37,493 nt of DNA from Betaproteobacteria bacterium (GCA_009923755.1 RFSW01000005.1:1-37493), one strand, 5' to 3'; positions 21,557-31,135 are shown, counted from the stretch's first letter. A program made the numbers and translations. The notes: generated by a model not told the origin, from the sequence alone.

Positions 21557-22002
21557 GCGCGCACAGCTTCGGGGTACGCGTCTACTACGAGGACACCGAC
21601 GCCGGTGGGGTGGTGTACTTCGCCAACTACCTGCGTTTCATGGAGCGCGCCCGCACCGAATGGCTGCGTCAGCTCGGCTACGGTCAGTCGGCCCTTCGCG
21701 AGCAACAGGGCATCCTGTTCGTGGTGCGCAGCGTCGACGCGGTCTACCACCGGCCGGCCCGGCTCGATGACGCGCTCACCGTACAATCAAGGTTGACTGC
21801 CCTCAGCCGGCTGGCCCTGCGTTTCGAGCAATCGGTCGAGCGCGACGGCGAGACGCTGGCTTCGGGTGGCAGCGACGTGATCTGCGTCGGGGCGACCTCG
21901 TTGCGGCCCTGTCGCATGCCGCTGCCGCTTGTGCGGGTACTCGAAGCGGTGCTCGACGACGCCGGCGCAGCCGGCTTCACGCTGCCGTCACCTGCGGTCT
22001 GA
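21553..22002 (+). CDS. ybgC: Acyl-CoA thioesterase YbgC (Tol-Pal associated)
   Basis: The product has 149 residues from the ATG at 21553; the track start ten codons earlier lies inside mutY. It is a hotdog-fold thioesterase with the catalytic block VYYEDTDAGGVVYFANYLRFMERARTEW, in which the first Asp of DTD is essential. YbgC acts on acyl-CoAs or acyl-ACP and is linked to phospholipid metabolism at the Tol-Pal complex. The ATGA overlap with mutY and the tolQ gene 43 bases downstream fix its place as first gene of tol-pal. Confidence 0.95.
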   Translation: MSAHSFGVRVYYEDTDAGGVVYFANYLRFMERARTEWLRQLGYGQSALREQQGILFVVRSVDAVYHRPARLDDALTVQSRLTALSRLALRFEQSVERDGETLASGGSDVICVGATSLRPCRMPLPLVRVLEAVLDDAGAAGFTLPSPAV

Positions 22003-22045
22003 ATCTCCTGCCAGTCTTAACCCCGCGAACCGGAACTCCGAACCG

Positions 22046-22729
22046 ATGAATGCCAGCGCCGACCTCTCTTTGCTCTCCCTGATCCTCGACGCCAGCGTGC
22101 TGGTCCAGCTTGTCATGTTGGTCTTGCTGGTGGCCAGCGGGTTGTCCTGGTGGCACATCTTCCGCAAGCGTTTTGCCATCGCCGAGCAACGCAAGTTGGC
22201 GGAGGCCTTTGAGCAGCGCTTCTGGAAGGGCGGCGACTTGCAGATGCTCTACCAGGGTCTCGCCGGCTCTGACGGCGGCGCCATGGGCCGGGTGTTCCGC
22301 GCCGGCTACGAGGAGTTCGTCAAGCTGCACAAGCAGGGTGGGGTGGATGCAGCCTCAATGTCCGACAGCACTCGCCGTGCCATGCAGGCCACCTACCGCC
22401 GCGAGATGGATGCGCTGGAGTCGCACCTGTCGTTCATTGCCTCGGTCGGTTCGGTGTCGCCCTACATCGGGCTGTTCGGCACGGTCTGGGGGATCATGAA
22501 CTCGTTCCGCGGGCTGGCCAATGTGTCGCAGGCCACGCTCGCGCAGGTCGCCCCGGGCATCGCCGAGGCGCTGGTGGCCACTGCCATGGGCCTGTTCGCC
22601 GCCATCCCGGCGGTGATCGCCTATAACCGCTTCAGTGACGACATCGACCGCCTGTCGATCCGGCTCGAGAGCTTCATGGAGGAGTGCGCCAACATCCTGC
22701 AGCGCCAGTCCTCCCGCGGCGCGCGCTAG
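22046..22729 (+). CDS. tolQ: Tol-Pal system inner-membrane proton channel subunit TolQ
   Basis: The product has 227 residues from the ATG at 22046 (MNASADLSLLSLIL). Three TM helices fit the MotA/TolQ/ExbB fold: ASVLVQLVMLVLLVASGLSWW near the N-terminus, then FIASVGSVSPYIGLFGTVWGIMNSF and IAEALVATAMGLFAAIPAVIAYN. With TolR it converts proton flow into movement of TolA, driving outer-membrane constriction at division. tolR follows 9 bases later. Confidence 0.98.
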   Translation: MNASADLSLLSLILDASVLVQLVMLVLLVASGLSWWHIFRKRFAIAEQRKLAEAFEQRFWKGGDLQMLYQGLAGSDGGAMGRVFRAGYEEFVKLHKQGGVDAASMSDSTRRAMQATYRREMDALESHLSFIASVGSVSPYIGLFGTVWGIMNSFRGLANVSQATLAQVAPGIAEALVATAMGLFAAIPAVIAYNRFSDDIDRLSIRLESFMEECANILQRQSSRGAR

Positions 22730-22738
22730 GAGCCCCTG

Positions 22739-23170
22739 ATGAGCGCCCGTCGCCAGCGCCGCCTCAAGGCCGAGATCAACGTCGTGCCCTACATCGACGT
22801 GATGCTCGTGCTGTTGGTCATCTTCATGGTCACTGCGCCGATGGTGCAGCCGGTCGAGATCACCTTGCCTGCGGTGGGCAAAGGCGCTCAGCCGGCCGCC
22901 AAGCCGGTCGAGGTACGGGTCGACAGCGAGGGCCGCCTGCAGTGGCGCGACCTCGCCATCGGTGACGCCTTTGCCGGGGGCAACGAGGGTGCCCTGGTGG
23001 CAGCCGTCAAGGCGGCGCAGGCACAGGACCCGCAGAAGCCGGTGGTGATCGCGGCCGACAAGGCAGTGCGCTACGAAAAGGTGCTTCGCGTGATGGACAT
23101 CTTGCAGCGCGAGAACGTCGCCCGGGTCGGCTTGTTGGCGCAGCCGCTGCCGCCCGCACCGCGACGCTGA
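22739..23170 (+). CDS. tolR: Tol-Pal system protein TolR
   Basis: The product has 143 residues. The ExbD/TolR layout is clear: a short cytoplasmic N-terminus (RRLKAEINVVPYIDVMLVLLVIFMV), a single TM helix carrying the proton-accepting Asp of YIDVMLVLL, then a periplasmic domain (VEVRVDSEGRLQWRD; PVVIAADKAVRYEKVLRVMDIL) that dimerises and may contact peptidoglycan. It sits between tolQ and tolA in one operon. Confidence 0.98.
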   Translation: MSARRQRRLKAEINVVPYIDVMLVLLVIFMVTAPMVQPVEITLPAVGKGAQPAAKPVEVRVDSEGRLQWRDLAIGDAFAGGNEGALVAAVKAAQAQDPQKPVVIAADKAVRYEKVLRVMDILQRENVARVGLLAQPLPPAPRR

Positions 23171-23195
23171 GCGCACTGCGCATCAACAGGCCTGC

Positions 23196-24122
23196 GTGAA
23201 GACGCCCTTGACCGCCGACCGCCTTGTGGCCAGTGAGCGCCGCGGCATCGCTGGGCTGCTGGCCGTGCTGGTGCATCTGCTGTTTTTGGGCCTGATGGTG
23301 TTCGCAGTGAGTTGGCAGACCAAGCCGCAGCCGGTGGTCGCTGAGGTGTGGGCGGATTTTCCCGCACCGGATGCTGCCGCGCCACCACCCAAGCCGGAGC
23401 CTGCCCCCGCAGAGCCAACGCCGCCGCCACCGAAGCCCGCGCCGAAGCCGACGCCGCCCGAACCCGAGCCTGCACCTGAGCCGCCGCGGCCCAAGGTGGC
23501 CGAGCCGCCGCCCAAGCCAGTGGCGGAGCCCAAGGTCAAGACGCCACCTACACCCGAGCCGAAGGCCGACATCGCACTCGAGAAGGAGAAGAAGCGCAAG
23601 GAGGTCGAGCGCTTGGCCGAGGTCGAGGCGCGGCACAAGCGCGAACTGGCGGAGGCAGCACGTCGCGACGAGGAGTCGCGACGCGAGGCAGAGGCCGCCA
23701 AGGCCGCTGCGCAGGCGGCCGAGCAGGCGCGTGCTCGCGAGCAGGAGGCGGCGCAGGCGGCAGCCGCTGAACAGCAGCGCCAACGCGATGCGCTTGCGGC
23801 CCAGCAGGCGCAGGCTCAAGCCCAAGCGGCGCAGCAGGCGAGGGCCCGGGCCACCGACCTCTACCGCGCTCAGATCATGCGGGCGGTGCGCTCGCGGCTG
23901 GTCGAGCCGGCGGGTGTGCAGGGCAATCCGCAGGCCGAGGTCAAGGTGCTACAGCTGCCCAACGGCGAGGTGGTGTCGGTCAAGGTGACCAAACCGAGTG
24001 GAAACCCAGCCTACGACGAGGCTGTCGAGCGTGCGGTGCTTGCAGCCAGCCCCCTGCCCCTGCCGGCGGACCGAGGCCTTTTTAACCGCGATGTGGTGTT
24101 GCAGTTCCGCCTGCGCGAATAG
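23196..24122 (+). CDS. tolA: Cell envelope integrity protein TolA
   Basis: The product has 308 residues from a GTG start. Domain I is the N-terminal TM anchor (residues about 17-39, GIAGLLAVLVHLLFLGLMVF). Residues about 55-123 are almost pure Pro/Lys/Glu/Ala, then about 124-219 is a charged Ala/Glu/Gln/Arg helix; together they form the periplasm-spanning domain II. Domain III (about 220-308, DLYRAQIMRAVRSRLVEP to VVLQFRLRE) is a TonB-like C-terminal domain that contacts TolB and Pal. The Pro-rich half is longer than in E. coli TolA, where the helix dominates. Confidence 0.96.
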   Translation: MKTPLTADRLVASERRGIAGLLAVLVHLLFLGLMVFAVSWQTKPQPVVAEVWADFPAPDAAAPPPKPEPAPAEPTPPPPKPAPKPTPPEPEPAPEPPRPKVAEPPPKPVAEPKVKTPPTPEPKADIALEKEKKRKEVERLAEVEARHKRELAEAARRDEESRREAEAAKAAAQAAEQARAREQEAAQAAAAEQQRQRDALAAQQAQAQAQAAQQARARATDLYRAQIMRAVRSRLVEPAGVQGNPQAEVKVLQLPNGEVVSVKVTKPSGNPAYDEAVERAVLAASPLPLPADRGLFNRDVVLQFRLRE

Positions 24123-24212
24123 GCGGTCCGGCCGCGCAGACGCTCTGGAACTGGCGAGGTGCCAGCCTCGTCTTAACCGTCCCGACGCCTCGATTAGGCT
24201 ATCCTCACGCGC

Positions 24213-25517
24213 ATGCTCACCGCCCTGCGCCGCTGCGCGCTCACCTTGGCCCGTCTCGCGATCCTCGGGGGCGCGCTCCTGCCGTCTGCGGTGCGCGCCG
24301 AGGCGCTCAACGTCGAGATCATCGGGGCCGGGGCCAACCAGATCCCGGTTGCCATCGCGCCTCTGGCCTCCGAGCCCTTGTTGCCGGAGAGCCTCACCGC
24401 TGTGGTCAACGCCGATCTTGCGCGCAGCGGGCTATTCCGCCTGATCGATGCAAGCGCCATCTCGCCACGCCCGGCCGAACTGGCACAGCTCAACGTGGCC
24501 GAGTGGCGCGCGCAGGGTGCGGATGCGATGCTCATCGGGCGGGTCAACCCGGCGCCGAACGGCAAGGTGGAGGTTCAAGTGCGGCTGGTCGACCTGACCT
24601 CCAGCCGTCAGTTGCTCGGCCAGAGTTATGTCATCGAATCGCGGCAGGTGCGGGCAACCGCGCATCGCATCGCCGACCTCATCTTTGAGCGGCTCACCGG
24701 CATCCCGGGCGTGTTCAGCACCCGCGTGGCGTATGTCACTCGCCTCGGCAAACGTTTTGAGTTGATGGTTGCCGATGCCGATGGCTACAACCCGCGGACC
24801 GTCTTCAGCTCGACCGAGCCGATCATCTCGCCACGTTGGTCGCCGGACGGTGGACGCTTGGCCTATGTCTCGTTCGAGCGCAAGAAACCGGTGGTGGTGG
24901 TGCAGACGCTCAACTCCGGCGAGCGGCGTTTCGTCGCCGAGTTCAAGGGGTCCAACTCTGCCCCGGCGTGGTCGCCCGACGGGCAGCGGCTCGCGGTGGT
25001 GCTCACTCGCGACGGGTCCTCGCAGATCTACCTCATCCCCGCCACGGGTGGAGAGCCGCAACGGTTGATGAAGACCTCGCCGGCCAATGACACCGAGCCC
25101 TCTTTCAGCTCCGATGGCAGGGTGCTGTTCTTCACTTCCGACCGGGGCGGCGGTCCACAGATCTATCGCGTGCCGGTGGCTGGGGGCAATGCCGAGCGTC
25201 TCACCTTCGAGGGCGACTACAACGTCTCGGCGCGGCCTTCGCCAGATGGCAAGTCGATCGTTTTCGTTCAGCGCAGCGCCGGCCGCTTCCGCATCGTCAC
25301 GCAGGATCTCGGCAACCGTCAGGTGCTGCCCGTCACTGACGGCCCGGTCGATGAGAGTCCGAGTTTCGCGCCCAATGGGCAGATGGTGCTGTTCAGCCGG
25401 ATGCAGGGTGCGCGGGGCGAGCTGGCTGCGGCGTCGATCGACGGCCGGGTGCGTCAGCGTTTGAGCCTCTCGAGTGGCGATGCGCGTGAACCCGCATGGG
25501 GTCCAGTGGGTCAGTAG
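24213..25517 (+). CDS. tolB: Tol-Pal system protein TolB
   Basis: The product has 434 residues, with a signal peptide (LAILGGALLPSAVRAEA) exporting it to the periplasm. The N-terminal domain (VEIIGAGANQIPVAI; LFRLIDASAISPRPAEL) is followed by a six-bladed propeller made of WSPDG-type repeats: SPRWSPDGGRLAYVSF, APAWSPDGQRLAVVLT, EPSFSSDGRVLFFTSD and SARPSPDGKSIVFVQR. TolB binds Pal through the propeller and TolA through its N-terminus. A 90-base gap from tolA leaves room for an internal promoter, but none is clear. Confidence 0.98.
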   Translation: MLTALRRCALTLARLAILGGALLPSAVRAEALNVEIIGAGANQIPVAIAPLASEPLLPESLTAVVNADLARSGLFRLIDASAISPRPAELAQLNVAEWRAQGADAMLIGRVNPAPNGKVEVQVRLVDLTSSRQLLGQSYVIESRQVRATAHRIADLIFERLTGIPGVFSTRVAYVTRLGKRFELMVADADGYNPRTVFSSTEPIISPRWSPDGGRLAYVSFERKKPVVVVQTLNSGERRFVAEFKGSNSAPAWSPDGQRLAVVLTRDGSSQIYLIPATGGEPQRLMKTSPANDTEPSFSSDGRVLFFTSDRGGGPQIYRVPVAGGNAERLTFEGDYNVSARPSPDGKSIVFVQRSAGRFRIVTQDLGNRQVLPVTDGPVDESPSFAPNGQMVLFSRMQGARGELAAASIDGRVRQRLSLSSGDAREPAWGPVGQ

Positions 25518-25611
25518 ACAGAATCGAGCAGTGGCGGTGCCGTTTGAGGATAATCCGCCCGGTCCAAGTCAATCCCGCGGCTGCCCGGCCGCCACAACAG
25601 GAGAACGCAAG

Positions 25612-26172
25612 ATGAATCAAGTTCACGCCAACATCCTTTTGGCCGCCGCCGTGACGCTCGCTCTGGCCGGTTGCGCCAGCAAGAAGCCGGCCGGCGCCGA
25701 AGGCGCAGCCATCGAGGAGCGTGGCGCGGCGTCCAGCAGCGCGTCTGATGGCAAGTCCTCCAGCACCGGCAAGGACGCGGTGGTCGCGCGCAGCCTGGGT
25801 GACGAAGGCGATGGCTCGGGCGACGTCGCCGGCGCTCCGTCGGCACGCCAGATCTTCTTCGATCTCGATCAGTACACGGTCAAGCCGGAGTATCAGGGCG
25901 TGGTCCAGGCCACGGCCGATTTCCTCAAGAGCAAGCCCAAGGTTCGCGTCATCATTCAGGGCAATACCGACGACCGCGGCAGCCGCGAGTACAACCTCTC
26001 GCTCGGACAAAAGCGTGCCGAGTCGGTGCGCAGGGCGCTTGGTGTGCTCGGTATCGGCGAAGACCGCATCGAGGCCGTGAGTTTCGGCGAAGAGAAGCCG
26101 ATGGCCGAGTGCCATGACGAGTCCTGCTGGTCCAAGAACCGTCGCGCCGACATCGTCTATCAGGCCCGCTGA
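25612..26172 (+). CDS. pal: Peptidoglycan-associated lipoprotein Pal
   Basis: The product has 186 residues from the ATG at 25612 behind AGGAGAACGCAAG; the track ORF adds 46 spurious residues. The lipobox is LALAGC, so Cys is lipidated and the protein is held in the outer membrane. A Ser/Ala/Gly-rich linker (residues about 24-76) leads to the OmpA-like domain, with IFFDLDQYTVKPEY and the diaminopimelate-binding TDDRGSREYNLSLGQKRA containing the key Asp and Arg. It is the outer-membrane end of the Tol-Pal machine. Confidence 0.98.
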   Translation: MNQVHANILLAAAVTLALAGCASKKPAGAEGAAIEERGAASSSASDGKSSSTGKDAVVARSLGDEGDGSGDVAGAPSARQIFFDLDQYTVKPEYQGVVQATADFLKSKPKVRVIIQGNTDDRGSREYNLSLGQKRAESVRRALGVLGIGEDRIEAVSFGEEKPMAECHDESCWSKNRRADIVYQAR

Positions 26173-27152
26173 TGCGTCTGCGCCGACTCGTCGCCGGCCT
26201 GTTGGCCGCCAGCCTGTTGGCGGCCTCGCCGGCGTGGGCCATCTTTGGCGATTCCGAGGCGCATAAGCGCATCGACGAGCAGGTCAAGGCCCTGCAGGCG
26301 GCAACTGAGCAGATGCGCGCCCTTGATGGGCGGATCGGCGCGGTCGAGGGCACCGTCAACGGCGGCACGCTACTCAATCTGCTCAACCAGATTGAGGCGC
26401 TGACCGCCGAGATCGCCCGTCTGCGTGGCGAGCTTGAGGCGGCCAACAACCGGCTTGATATCGCCGACAAGCGCGCCCGCGACCTCTACCTCGATGTCGA
26501 CGGCCGGCTGCGCGTGTTGGAGACACCACCGCCGGTCGCAGCGGCCCCGGCAGCTCCCACGGCGCCCGCGGCCAGCAGCCAGCCGCCGACCGCCCCGCCG
26601 GCCATTGCCGACACCGGTCTGCGCCCTGATGCGCCGCCAGCCGAGACTGTGCCGATGCCGGCAGTGAGCACCGGTGCGCAACCCACACCCGCGACCGCGC
26701 CGAGCCCGACGGGCGCGCCCAAAGGCGGGCCGGTCGCTCAGCTCGCCCCGGCCCGGCCCGGCTCAGCGGGCGAGCTCGCCAGCGAAGCGGCTGCTTATGA
26801 GGCGGCGCACGCCGCTCGGCGCGAGGCGCGCTATGGCGAGGCGGCGCGCTTGTTCCAGCAGTTCATCGCCGCTCACCCCAACAGCCCGCTGGCCGCACCG
26901 GCGCAGTACTGGACCGGTGATTCGCTGTTCAACACCAAGGACTATGCCGGCGCCATCGCCGCGCAGAAGCGGCTGCTCGACACCTGGCCGGGCAGCGCCA
27001 AGGTGCCGGACGCCCTGCTCAATATGGCGAGCGCCATGCGTGACGGCGGTGACCTGACCGGTGAGCGCAAGACGCTGGAGCAGCTGGTCGCCCGCCATCC
27101 GGCGAGCGAAGCCGCGGAGAAGGCGCGCAAGCGTCTGGCTGCAAAGCGTTGA
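26172..27152 (+). CDS. cpoB: Cell division coordinator CpoB (YbgF)
   Basis: The product has 326 residues, with a signal peptide (LLAASLLAASPAWA). Residues about 30-115 form the N-terminal coiled coil that trimerises and binds TolA (KRIDEQVKALQAATEQMRAL; IEALTAEIARLRGEL). Residues about 118-195 are a Pro/Ala/Thr-rich linker, and about 200-326 are TPR repeats (AAYEAAHAARREARYGEAA; LAAPAQYWTGDSLFNTKDY). CpoB couples Tol-Pal to PBP1B activity at the septum. The start overlaps the pal stop by one base (TGATG). Confidence 0.96.
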   Translation: MRLRRLVAGLLAASLLAASPAWAIFGDSEAHKRIDEQVKALQAATEQMRALDGRIGAVEGTVNGGTLLNLLNQIEALTAEIARLRGELEAANNRLDIADKRARDLYLDVDGRLRVLETPPPVAAAPAAPTAPAASSQPPTAPPAIADTGLRPDAPPAETVPMPAVSTGAQPTPATAPSPTGAPKGGPVAQLAPARPGSAGELASEAAAYEAAHAARREARYGEAARLFQQFIAAHPNSPLAAPAQYWTGDSLFNTKDYAGAIAAQKRLLDTWPGSAKVPDALLNMASAMRDGGDLTGERKTLEQLVARHPASEAAEKARKRLAAKR

Positions 27153-27841
27153 TGCCCTTGCAAGGCGCGTCTGGCGCTACGCTGGCCGACCCGCTCGCGC
27201 TGGGCGTTCTGCGCGTCAACGAGGTGTTCCTGTCGGTTCAGGGCGAATCCAGCCGGGTCGGCTTGCCGACCGTCTTTGTGCGGCTGACCGGCTGTCCGCT
27301 GCGCTGCCGATGGTGTGACACCGAGTACGCGTTCCACGAGGGGGCGAACCGCAGTGTGGCCGACCTCGTCGACGACATCCGCCGGCACGGCGCGCGTCAT
27401 GTGTGTGTCACCGGCGGTGAGCCGCTGGCGCAGCCGTCTGTGCACGCACTGATGAGGGCTCTGCTGGACGCTGGCCACGAGGTGTCGCTTGAGACCAGCG
27501 GCGCGCTCGACACCGCACCCGTCGATCCGCGGGTGCGCGTGGTGATGGACCTCAAGTGCCCCGATTCCGGGGAGGTCGGGCGCAACCGGTGGGCCAATCT
27601 GGCGCATCTGCGGGCGCACGACGAACTCAAGTTCGTGCTTGCCTCGCGCGCCGATTACGACTGGATGCGCGAAGTGCTCCAGCGCGAGGGTCTGACACAG
27701 CGCTGCGGTGTGCTCGCCTCGCCGGTCTGGGGCGAACTCGACCCCGCCCGATTGGCCGAATGGATCCTTGCCGACCAACTTGACGTGCGTTTGCAGGTGC
27801 AACTGCACAAGGTGCTCTGGCAGGACGCGCGCGGACGATGA
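27152..27841 (+). CDS. queE: 7-carboxy-7-deazaguanine synthase
   Basis: QueE is a radical-SAM enzyme that contracts 6-carboxytetrahydropterin to 7-carboxy-7-deazaguanine on the way to queuosine. The product has 229 residues from the ATG at 27152, overlapping the cpoB stop by one base. The 4Fe-4S site is [15 protein letters not shown], the classical CxxxCxx[21 protein letters not shown] precedes it and [11 protein letters not shown] and [11 protein letters not shown] follow. It is coupled to queC by ATGA. Its place at the end of tol-pal is common in proteobacteria. Confidence 0.97.
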   Translation: MPLQGASGATLADPLALGVLRVNEVFLSVQGESSRVGLPTVFVRLTGCPLRCRWCDTEYAFHEGANRSVADLVDDIRRHGARHVCVTGGEPLAQPSVHALMRALLDAGHEVSLETSGALDTAPVDPRVRVVMDLKCPDSGEVGRNRWANLAHLRAHDELKFVLASRADYDWMREVLQREGLTQRCGVLASPVWGELDPARLAEWILADQLDVRLQVQLHKVLWQDARGR

Positions 27842-28548
27842 GCGGGCAGGGCGGGTTGCCGCTGGAGGCGGGTAGCGGCCGTCGCGCCGTGGTGTTGCTG
27901 TCGGGGGGGCTCGACTCCGCCACCACCCTGGCGGCAGCGGTGCGCGCTGGCTGGGCCTGTTACGCCTTGTCGTTTGATTACGGTCAGCGCCATGGGGTCG
28001 AGATCGAGGCCGCCCGGCGCCTGGCGAGCGCGCTCGGCGCTGCAGCGCATCGGGTGGTGCGGCTGGATCTGGCGGTGTTTGGGGGTTCGGCGCTGACCGA
28101 CCCCGCCATCGCGGTGCCGGAGACGCCCGGCGAGGGTATTCCAGTGACCTATGTCCCGGCGCGCAACACGGTGTTTCTGTCGATGGCGCTGGCTTGGGCA
28201 GAGACGCTCGACGCGCACGACATCTTCATCGGTGCGAATGCCGTGGACTACTCCGGCTACCCCGATTGCCGACCGGATTATCTTGCCGCCTTCGAGGCGA
28301 TGGCCAATCTGGCCACCCGAGCCGGCGTCGAAGGGTCGCGCATCCGCATCCGCGCGCCGCTGGTGGATCTCGCCAAGGCGGAGATCGTCAGACTGGCGAT
28401 CGAATGCGGCGTCGATCCGGCCACCACAGTGTCTTGCTATCAGGCCGATGCGGCGGGTCGTGGGTGTGGCGTCTGCGATTCGTGTCGCTTGCGTGCCCGC
28501 GGTTTCGTCGACGCGGGACTCCCCGACACCACCCGCTACGCGCCGTAA
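27838..28548 (+). CDS. queC: 7-cyano-7-deazaguanine (preQ0) synthase
   Basis: QueC converts 7-carboxy-7-deazaguanine to preQ0 using ATP and ammonia. The product has 236 residues. The ATP-pyrophosphatase loop is [15 protein letters not shown], followed by [15 protein letters not shown] and [17 protein letters not shown]. The C-terminal zinc site has four Cys ([18 protein letters not shown]). The start overlaps the queE stop (ATGA). The gene ends 7 bases from the convergent uspA-type gene. Confidence 0.98.
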   Translation: MSGQGGLPLEAGSGRRAVVLLSGGLDSATTLAAAVRAGWACYALSFDYGQRHGVEIEAARRLASALGAAAHRVVRLDLAVFGGSALTDPAIAVPETPGEGIPVTYVPARNTVFLSMALAWAETLDAHDIFIGANAVDYSGYPDCRPDYLAAFEAMANLATRAGVEGSRIRIRAPLVDLAKAEIVRLAIECGVDPATTVSCYQADAAGRGCGVCDSCRLRARGFVDAGLPDTTRYAP

Positions 28549-28555
28549 AGCGGGT

Positions 28556-29023
28556 TCAGCTGCGGACCAGGATCACCGGTCGCGGCGAGTGATGAAGCAA
28601 GCGCATCGACACCGAGCCGAGCAGCACTCCCGAGAGGCCGCCATGCCCGCGGTTGGCTAGCACGATGGCCTGGCAGTCATGGCGCTCGGCGGCATCAAGG
28701 ATGGCCGCGACCACGTCGCCCACCACGACGTGTGACTCATGCACAAGACCAGCCTCTTGCGCCAGTCGGCCGGCCTTGCGCAGCGCCTTGCGACCCTCGT
28801 CGCCGTGATATCGCTGCAGGTCCGCTTCGGCGATGAAGCGCCCGATGTTGCCGCGCACGGGCGCTTGCACGTTGAGCAGCACCAGTGTGGCAGGCGCACG
28901 CTGGGTGGCAGACAGCGCCACGGCATGGCGCACTGCCGCCAAGCTGCGCGGCGAACCGTCGACCGGCAGGAGCAAACGGGTACAGCCTCGGCTGTCCGTC
29001 CAAGTGGGCGCACTGCGCGTCAT
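28556..29023 (-). CDS. Universal stress protein (UspA family)
   Basis: The product has 155 residues from the ATG at 29023; the track ORF's extra 67 residues lie over the upstream gene. It has a Usp fold: RLLLPVDGSPRSLAAVRHAVAL at the start, SHVVVGDVVAAILDAAERHDCQAIVLANRGHGG in the middle, and LLGSVSMRLLHHSPRPVILVR at the end. The nucleotide motif G-x2-G-x9-G-S is nearly intact, but the first Gly is Ala (ANRG), so ATP binding is likely but not certain. It overlaps the TerC gene stop by four bases (ATGA), so the two are co-translated. Confidence 0.92.
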   Translation of the reverse strand: MTRSAPTWTDSRGCTRLLLPVDGSPRSLAAVRHAVALSATQRAPATLVLLNVQAPVRGNIGRFIAEADLQRYHGDEGRKALRKAGRLAQEAGLVHESHVVVGDVVAAILDAAERHDCQAIVLANRGHGGLSGVLLGSVSMRLLHHSPRPVILVRS

Positions 29024-29745
29024 GGTCGATGCCCTTCCTCGATCGGGACCGGCGCGGTCGCCAACCGTCTGCGTTTGAGCACGCTGGCAACGGTCAGCAC
29101 CAGAGCGACCCCGGCTACACCGCTGACCGTATGCAGCCAGCGGGCCGACTCCAGCAGCCCGGCGTGCGCCGGGTCGCTGACCAGGGTGACGCCGGCCACC
29201 CAGCCAAGCAGGCCGCCGCCACACGTGACGATGACAGGAAAGCGATCCATCCAGCGCATGATGATCTGCGACGAGAAAACGATCAGCGGGATGCTGATCA
29301 GCAAACCGAGAACCAGCAGCAACAGGCTTCCGTGGGCTGCGGCAGCGATACCGATGACGTTGTCCAGACTCATCACAAGGTCCGCCACCATGATGATGCG
29401 CACCGCCTGCCAGAAGCCTGAGGCTTCGCTGCTGTCACTGTCGGCCTCTTCACCCGGGATGATGAGCCGAACCGCGATCCATAGCAGCAGCAGGGCGCCG
29501 ATGGTCTTGACCCAGGGCAAGTCGAGCAGCAGGGCGGCGAACACGGTGAGCGTGACGCGCAGGCCGATGGCGGCGGCGGTGCCCATCATCACTGCCCGCC
29601 GGCGTTGCACTTGGGGTAGTCTGCGCGCAGCCAGCGCGATCACCACGGCGTTGTCGCCCGAGAGGACGATATCGACGCCGATGATCTGCAGCAGGCCGAC
29701 CCAGAACAGTGGCGTCTGCAACTCCTGGATAACGTCTGCCAGCAA
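29020..29745 (-). CDS. TerC family integral membrane protein
   Basis: The product has 241 residues if begun at the TTG at 29745 ([24 protein letters not shown]); the track ORF extends over thyA and cannot be right. It has seven predicted membrane helices with the paired TerC acidic motifs: [21 protein letters not shown] and [21 protein letters not shown]. The Asp residues in these helices are thought to bind metal. The family includes manganese exporters of the Alx/MntX/YceF type and tellurium-resistance TerC; the substrate here is unknown. The divergent thyA starts 63 bases away. Confidence 0.88.
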   Translation of the reverse strand: MLADVIQELQTPLFWVGLLQIIGVDIVLSGDNAVVIALAARRLPQVQRRRAVMMGTAAAIGLRVTLTVFAALLLDLPWVKTIGALLLLWIAVRLIIPGEEADSDSSEASGFWQAVRIIMVADLVMSLDNVIGIAAAAHGSLLLLVLGLLISIPLIVFSSQIIMRWMDRFPVIVTCGGGLLGWVAGVTLVSDPAHAGLLESARWLHTVSGVAGVALVLTVASVLKRRRLATAPVPIEEGHRP

Positions 29746-29808
29746 GGGGCGGTACCGGGAACAAGGACCCGCGAGTATAGCCGTAGCCCCCGGCCCGGAC
29801 CTCTGCCG

Positions 29809-30603
29809 ATGCGCACGTACCTCGATCTGTTGCAGCACATCCTTGACCACGGTAGCGACCGTGCCGACCGCACCGGCACTGGCACCCGTTCGGTGTTCGG
29901 GTATCAGATGCGCTTCGACCTGTCGGCGGGCTTCCCGCTGCTCACCACCAAGAAGCTGCACACCCGCAGCATCATCCATGAGCTGCTCTGGTTCCTGCGC
30001 GGCGAGACCAATGTCCGCTCGCTACAGGCCGAGGGTGTCAGCATCTGGGACGAATGGGCCGACGCGGATGGCGAGCTCGGCCCGGTCTATGGCCATCAGT
30101 GGCGGCACTGGCCGGCGCGCGACGGTGGCGAGATCGACCAGATCCGTCAGCTGGTCGATGGCCTACGCCGTAACCCCGCATCGCGCCGGCACATCGTCAC
30201 GGCGTGGAACCCGGCGGATGTCGATCGCATGGCGCTGCCCCCCTGTCATGCGCTGTTCCAGTTCCACGTCGCCAACGGCCGGCTCTCCTGCCAGCTCTAT
30301 CAGCGCAGCGCTGACGTCTTTCTCGGGGTGCCCTTCAACATCGCCAGCTATGCCTTGCTCACCCATATGGTGGCGCAGGTCTGCGAGTTGCAGGCGGGAG
30401 ATTTTGTGCACACCCTGGGCGATGCCCACCTCTACCTCAACCATCTGGAGCAGGCCCAGCTACAGCTCACGCGTGAGCCGCTGCCGCTGCCCAGACTCAG
30501 ACTCGATCCACGGGTGAAGGACCTGTTCGATTTCACCTTCGACGACATCGTGATCGAGGGTTACGATAGCCATCCTCATATCCCAGCGCCGATCGCTGTC
30601 TGA
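29809..30603 (+). CDS. thyA: Thymidylate synthase
   Basis: The product has 264 residues, exactly the E. coli length. ThyA methylates dUMP with methylene-tetrahydrofolate. Landmarks are the phosphate-binding [30 protein letters not shown], WGxxY-type [13 protein letters not shown], the catalytic Cys in [14 protein letters not shown], and [25 protein letters not shown]. folA follows 16 bases later and regenerates the oxidised folate; the pairing is conserved. Confidence 0.99.
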   Translation: MRTYLDLLQHILDHGSDRADRTGTGTRSVFGYQMRFDLSAGFPLLTTKKLHTRSIIHELLWFLRGETNVRSLQAEGVSIWDEWADADGELGPVYGHQWRHWPARDGGEIDQIRQLVDGLRRNPASRRHIVTAWNPADVDRMALPPCHALFQFHVANGRLSCQLYQRSADVFLGVPFNIASYALLTHMVAQVCELQAGDFVHTLGDAHLYLNHLEQAQLQLTREPLPLPRLRLDPRVKDLFDFTFDDIVIEGYDSHPHIPAPIAV

Positions 30604-30619
30604 GCGGAGCCTTAGAGCC

Positions 30620-31129
30620 ATGCTGACGCCCAAGACCCTGACCCTGCTGGTGGCGCGCAGTCGCAACGGCGTGATCGGCGTCGACAACCGCCTGCCGTGG
30701 CATCTGCCAGAGGATCTCAAGCGTTTCCGTGCGCTAACCATGGGCCACCCGATCATCATGGGGCGGCGCACCTGGGATTCCATCGGCCGGCCCTTGCCCG
30801 GGCGTCGCTCGATCGTCGTCACCCGGGACACCGGCTGGAAGGCCGACGGTGCCGAGGTCGCGCACAGCATCGGCGAGGCGCTGGTGCGCTGCAGCGGCGC
30901 CGAGAAGCCGTTCGTGGTCGGCGGCGGCGAGCTGTACGAGGCCACCTTGCACCTTGCCACGCACATCGAGCTCACTGAGGTCGACATCGACATCGAGGGC
31001 GATGTGCACTTCCCGCCGCTCGATCCAGCCCATTGGCGGGAGGTGGCGCGTCAACCGGGGCTCAGCGAGGGCGTCGGCTATTCCTTTGTCACCCTGGAAC
31101 GGGTGATCGGGCTCAGCCTCGGCATCTAG
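30620..31129 (+). CDS. folA: Dihydrofolate reductase
   Basis: The product has 169 residues. FolA reduces dihydrofolate to tetrahydrofolate with NADPH. Active-site segments are NGVIGVDNRLPWHLPEDLKRF (the Asp after Pro-Glu matches the catalytic Asp27 of E. coli), MGRRTWDSIGRPLPGR and VVGGGELYEATL. It lies in an operon with thyA and converges on yhbY with only 6 bases between the stops. Confidence 0.98.
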   Translation: MLTPKTLTLLVARSRNGVIGVDNRLPWHLPEDLKRFRALTMGHPIIMGRRTWDSIGRPLPGRRSIVVTRDTGWKADGAEVAHSIGEALVRCSGAEKPFVVGGGELYEATLHLATHIELTEVDIDIEGDVHFPPLDPAHWREVARQPGLSEGVGYSFVTLERVIGLSLGI

Positions 31130-31135
31130 CTGGCG

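Noticed and set aside
28739-30517. 592-residue plus-strand ORF across uspA, terC and thyA
   Set aside because: It is a shadow frame rich in Ser, Arg, Pro and Thr; the real genes in the region have clear motifs.
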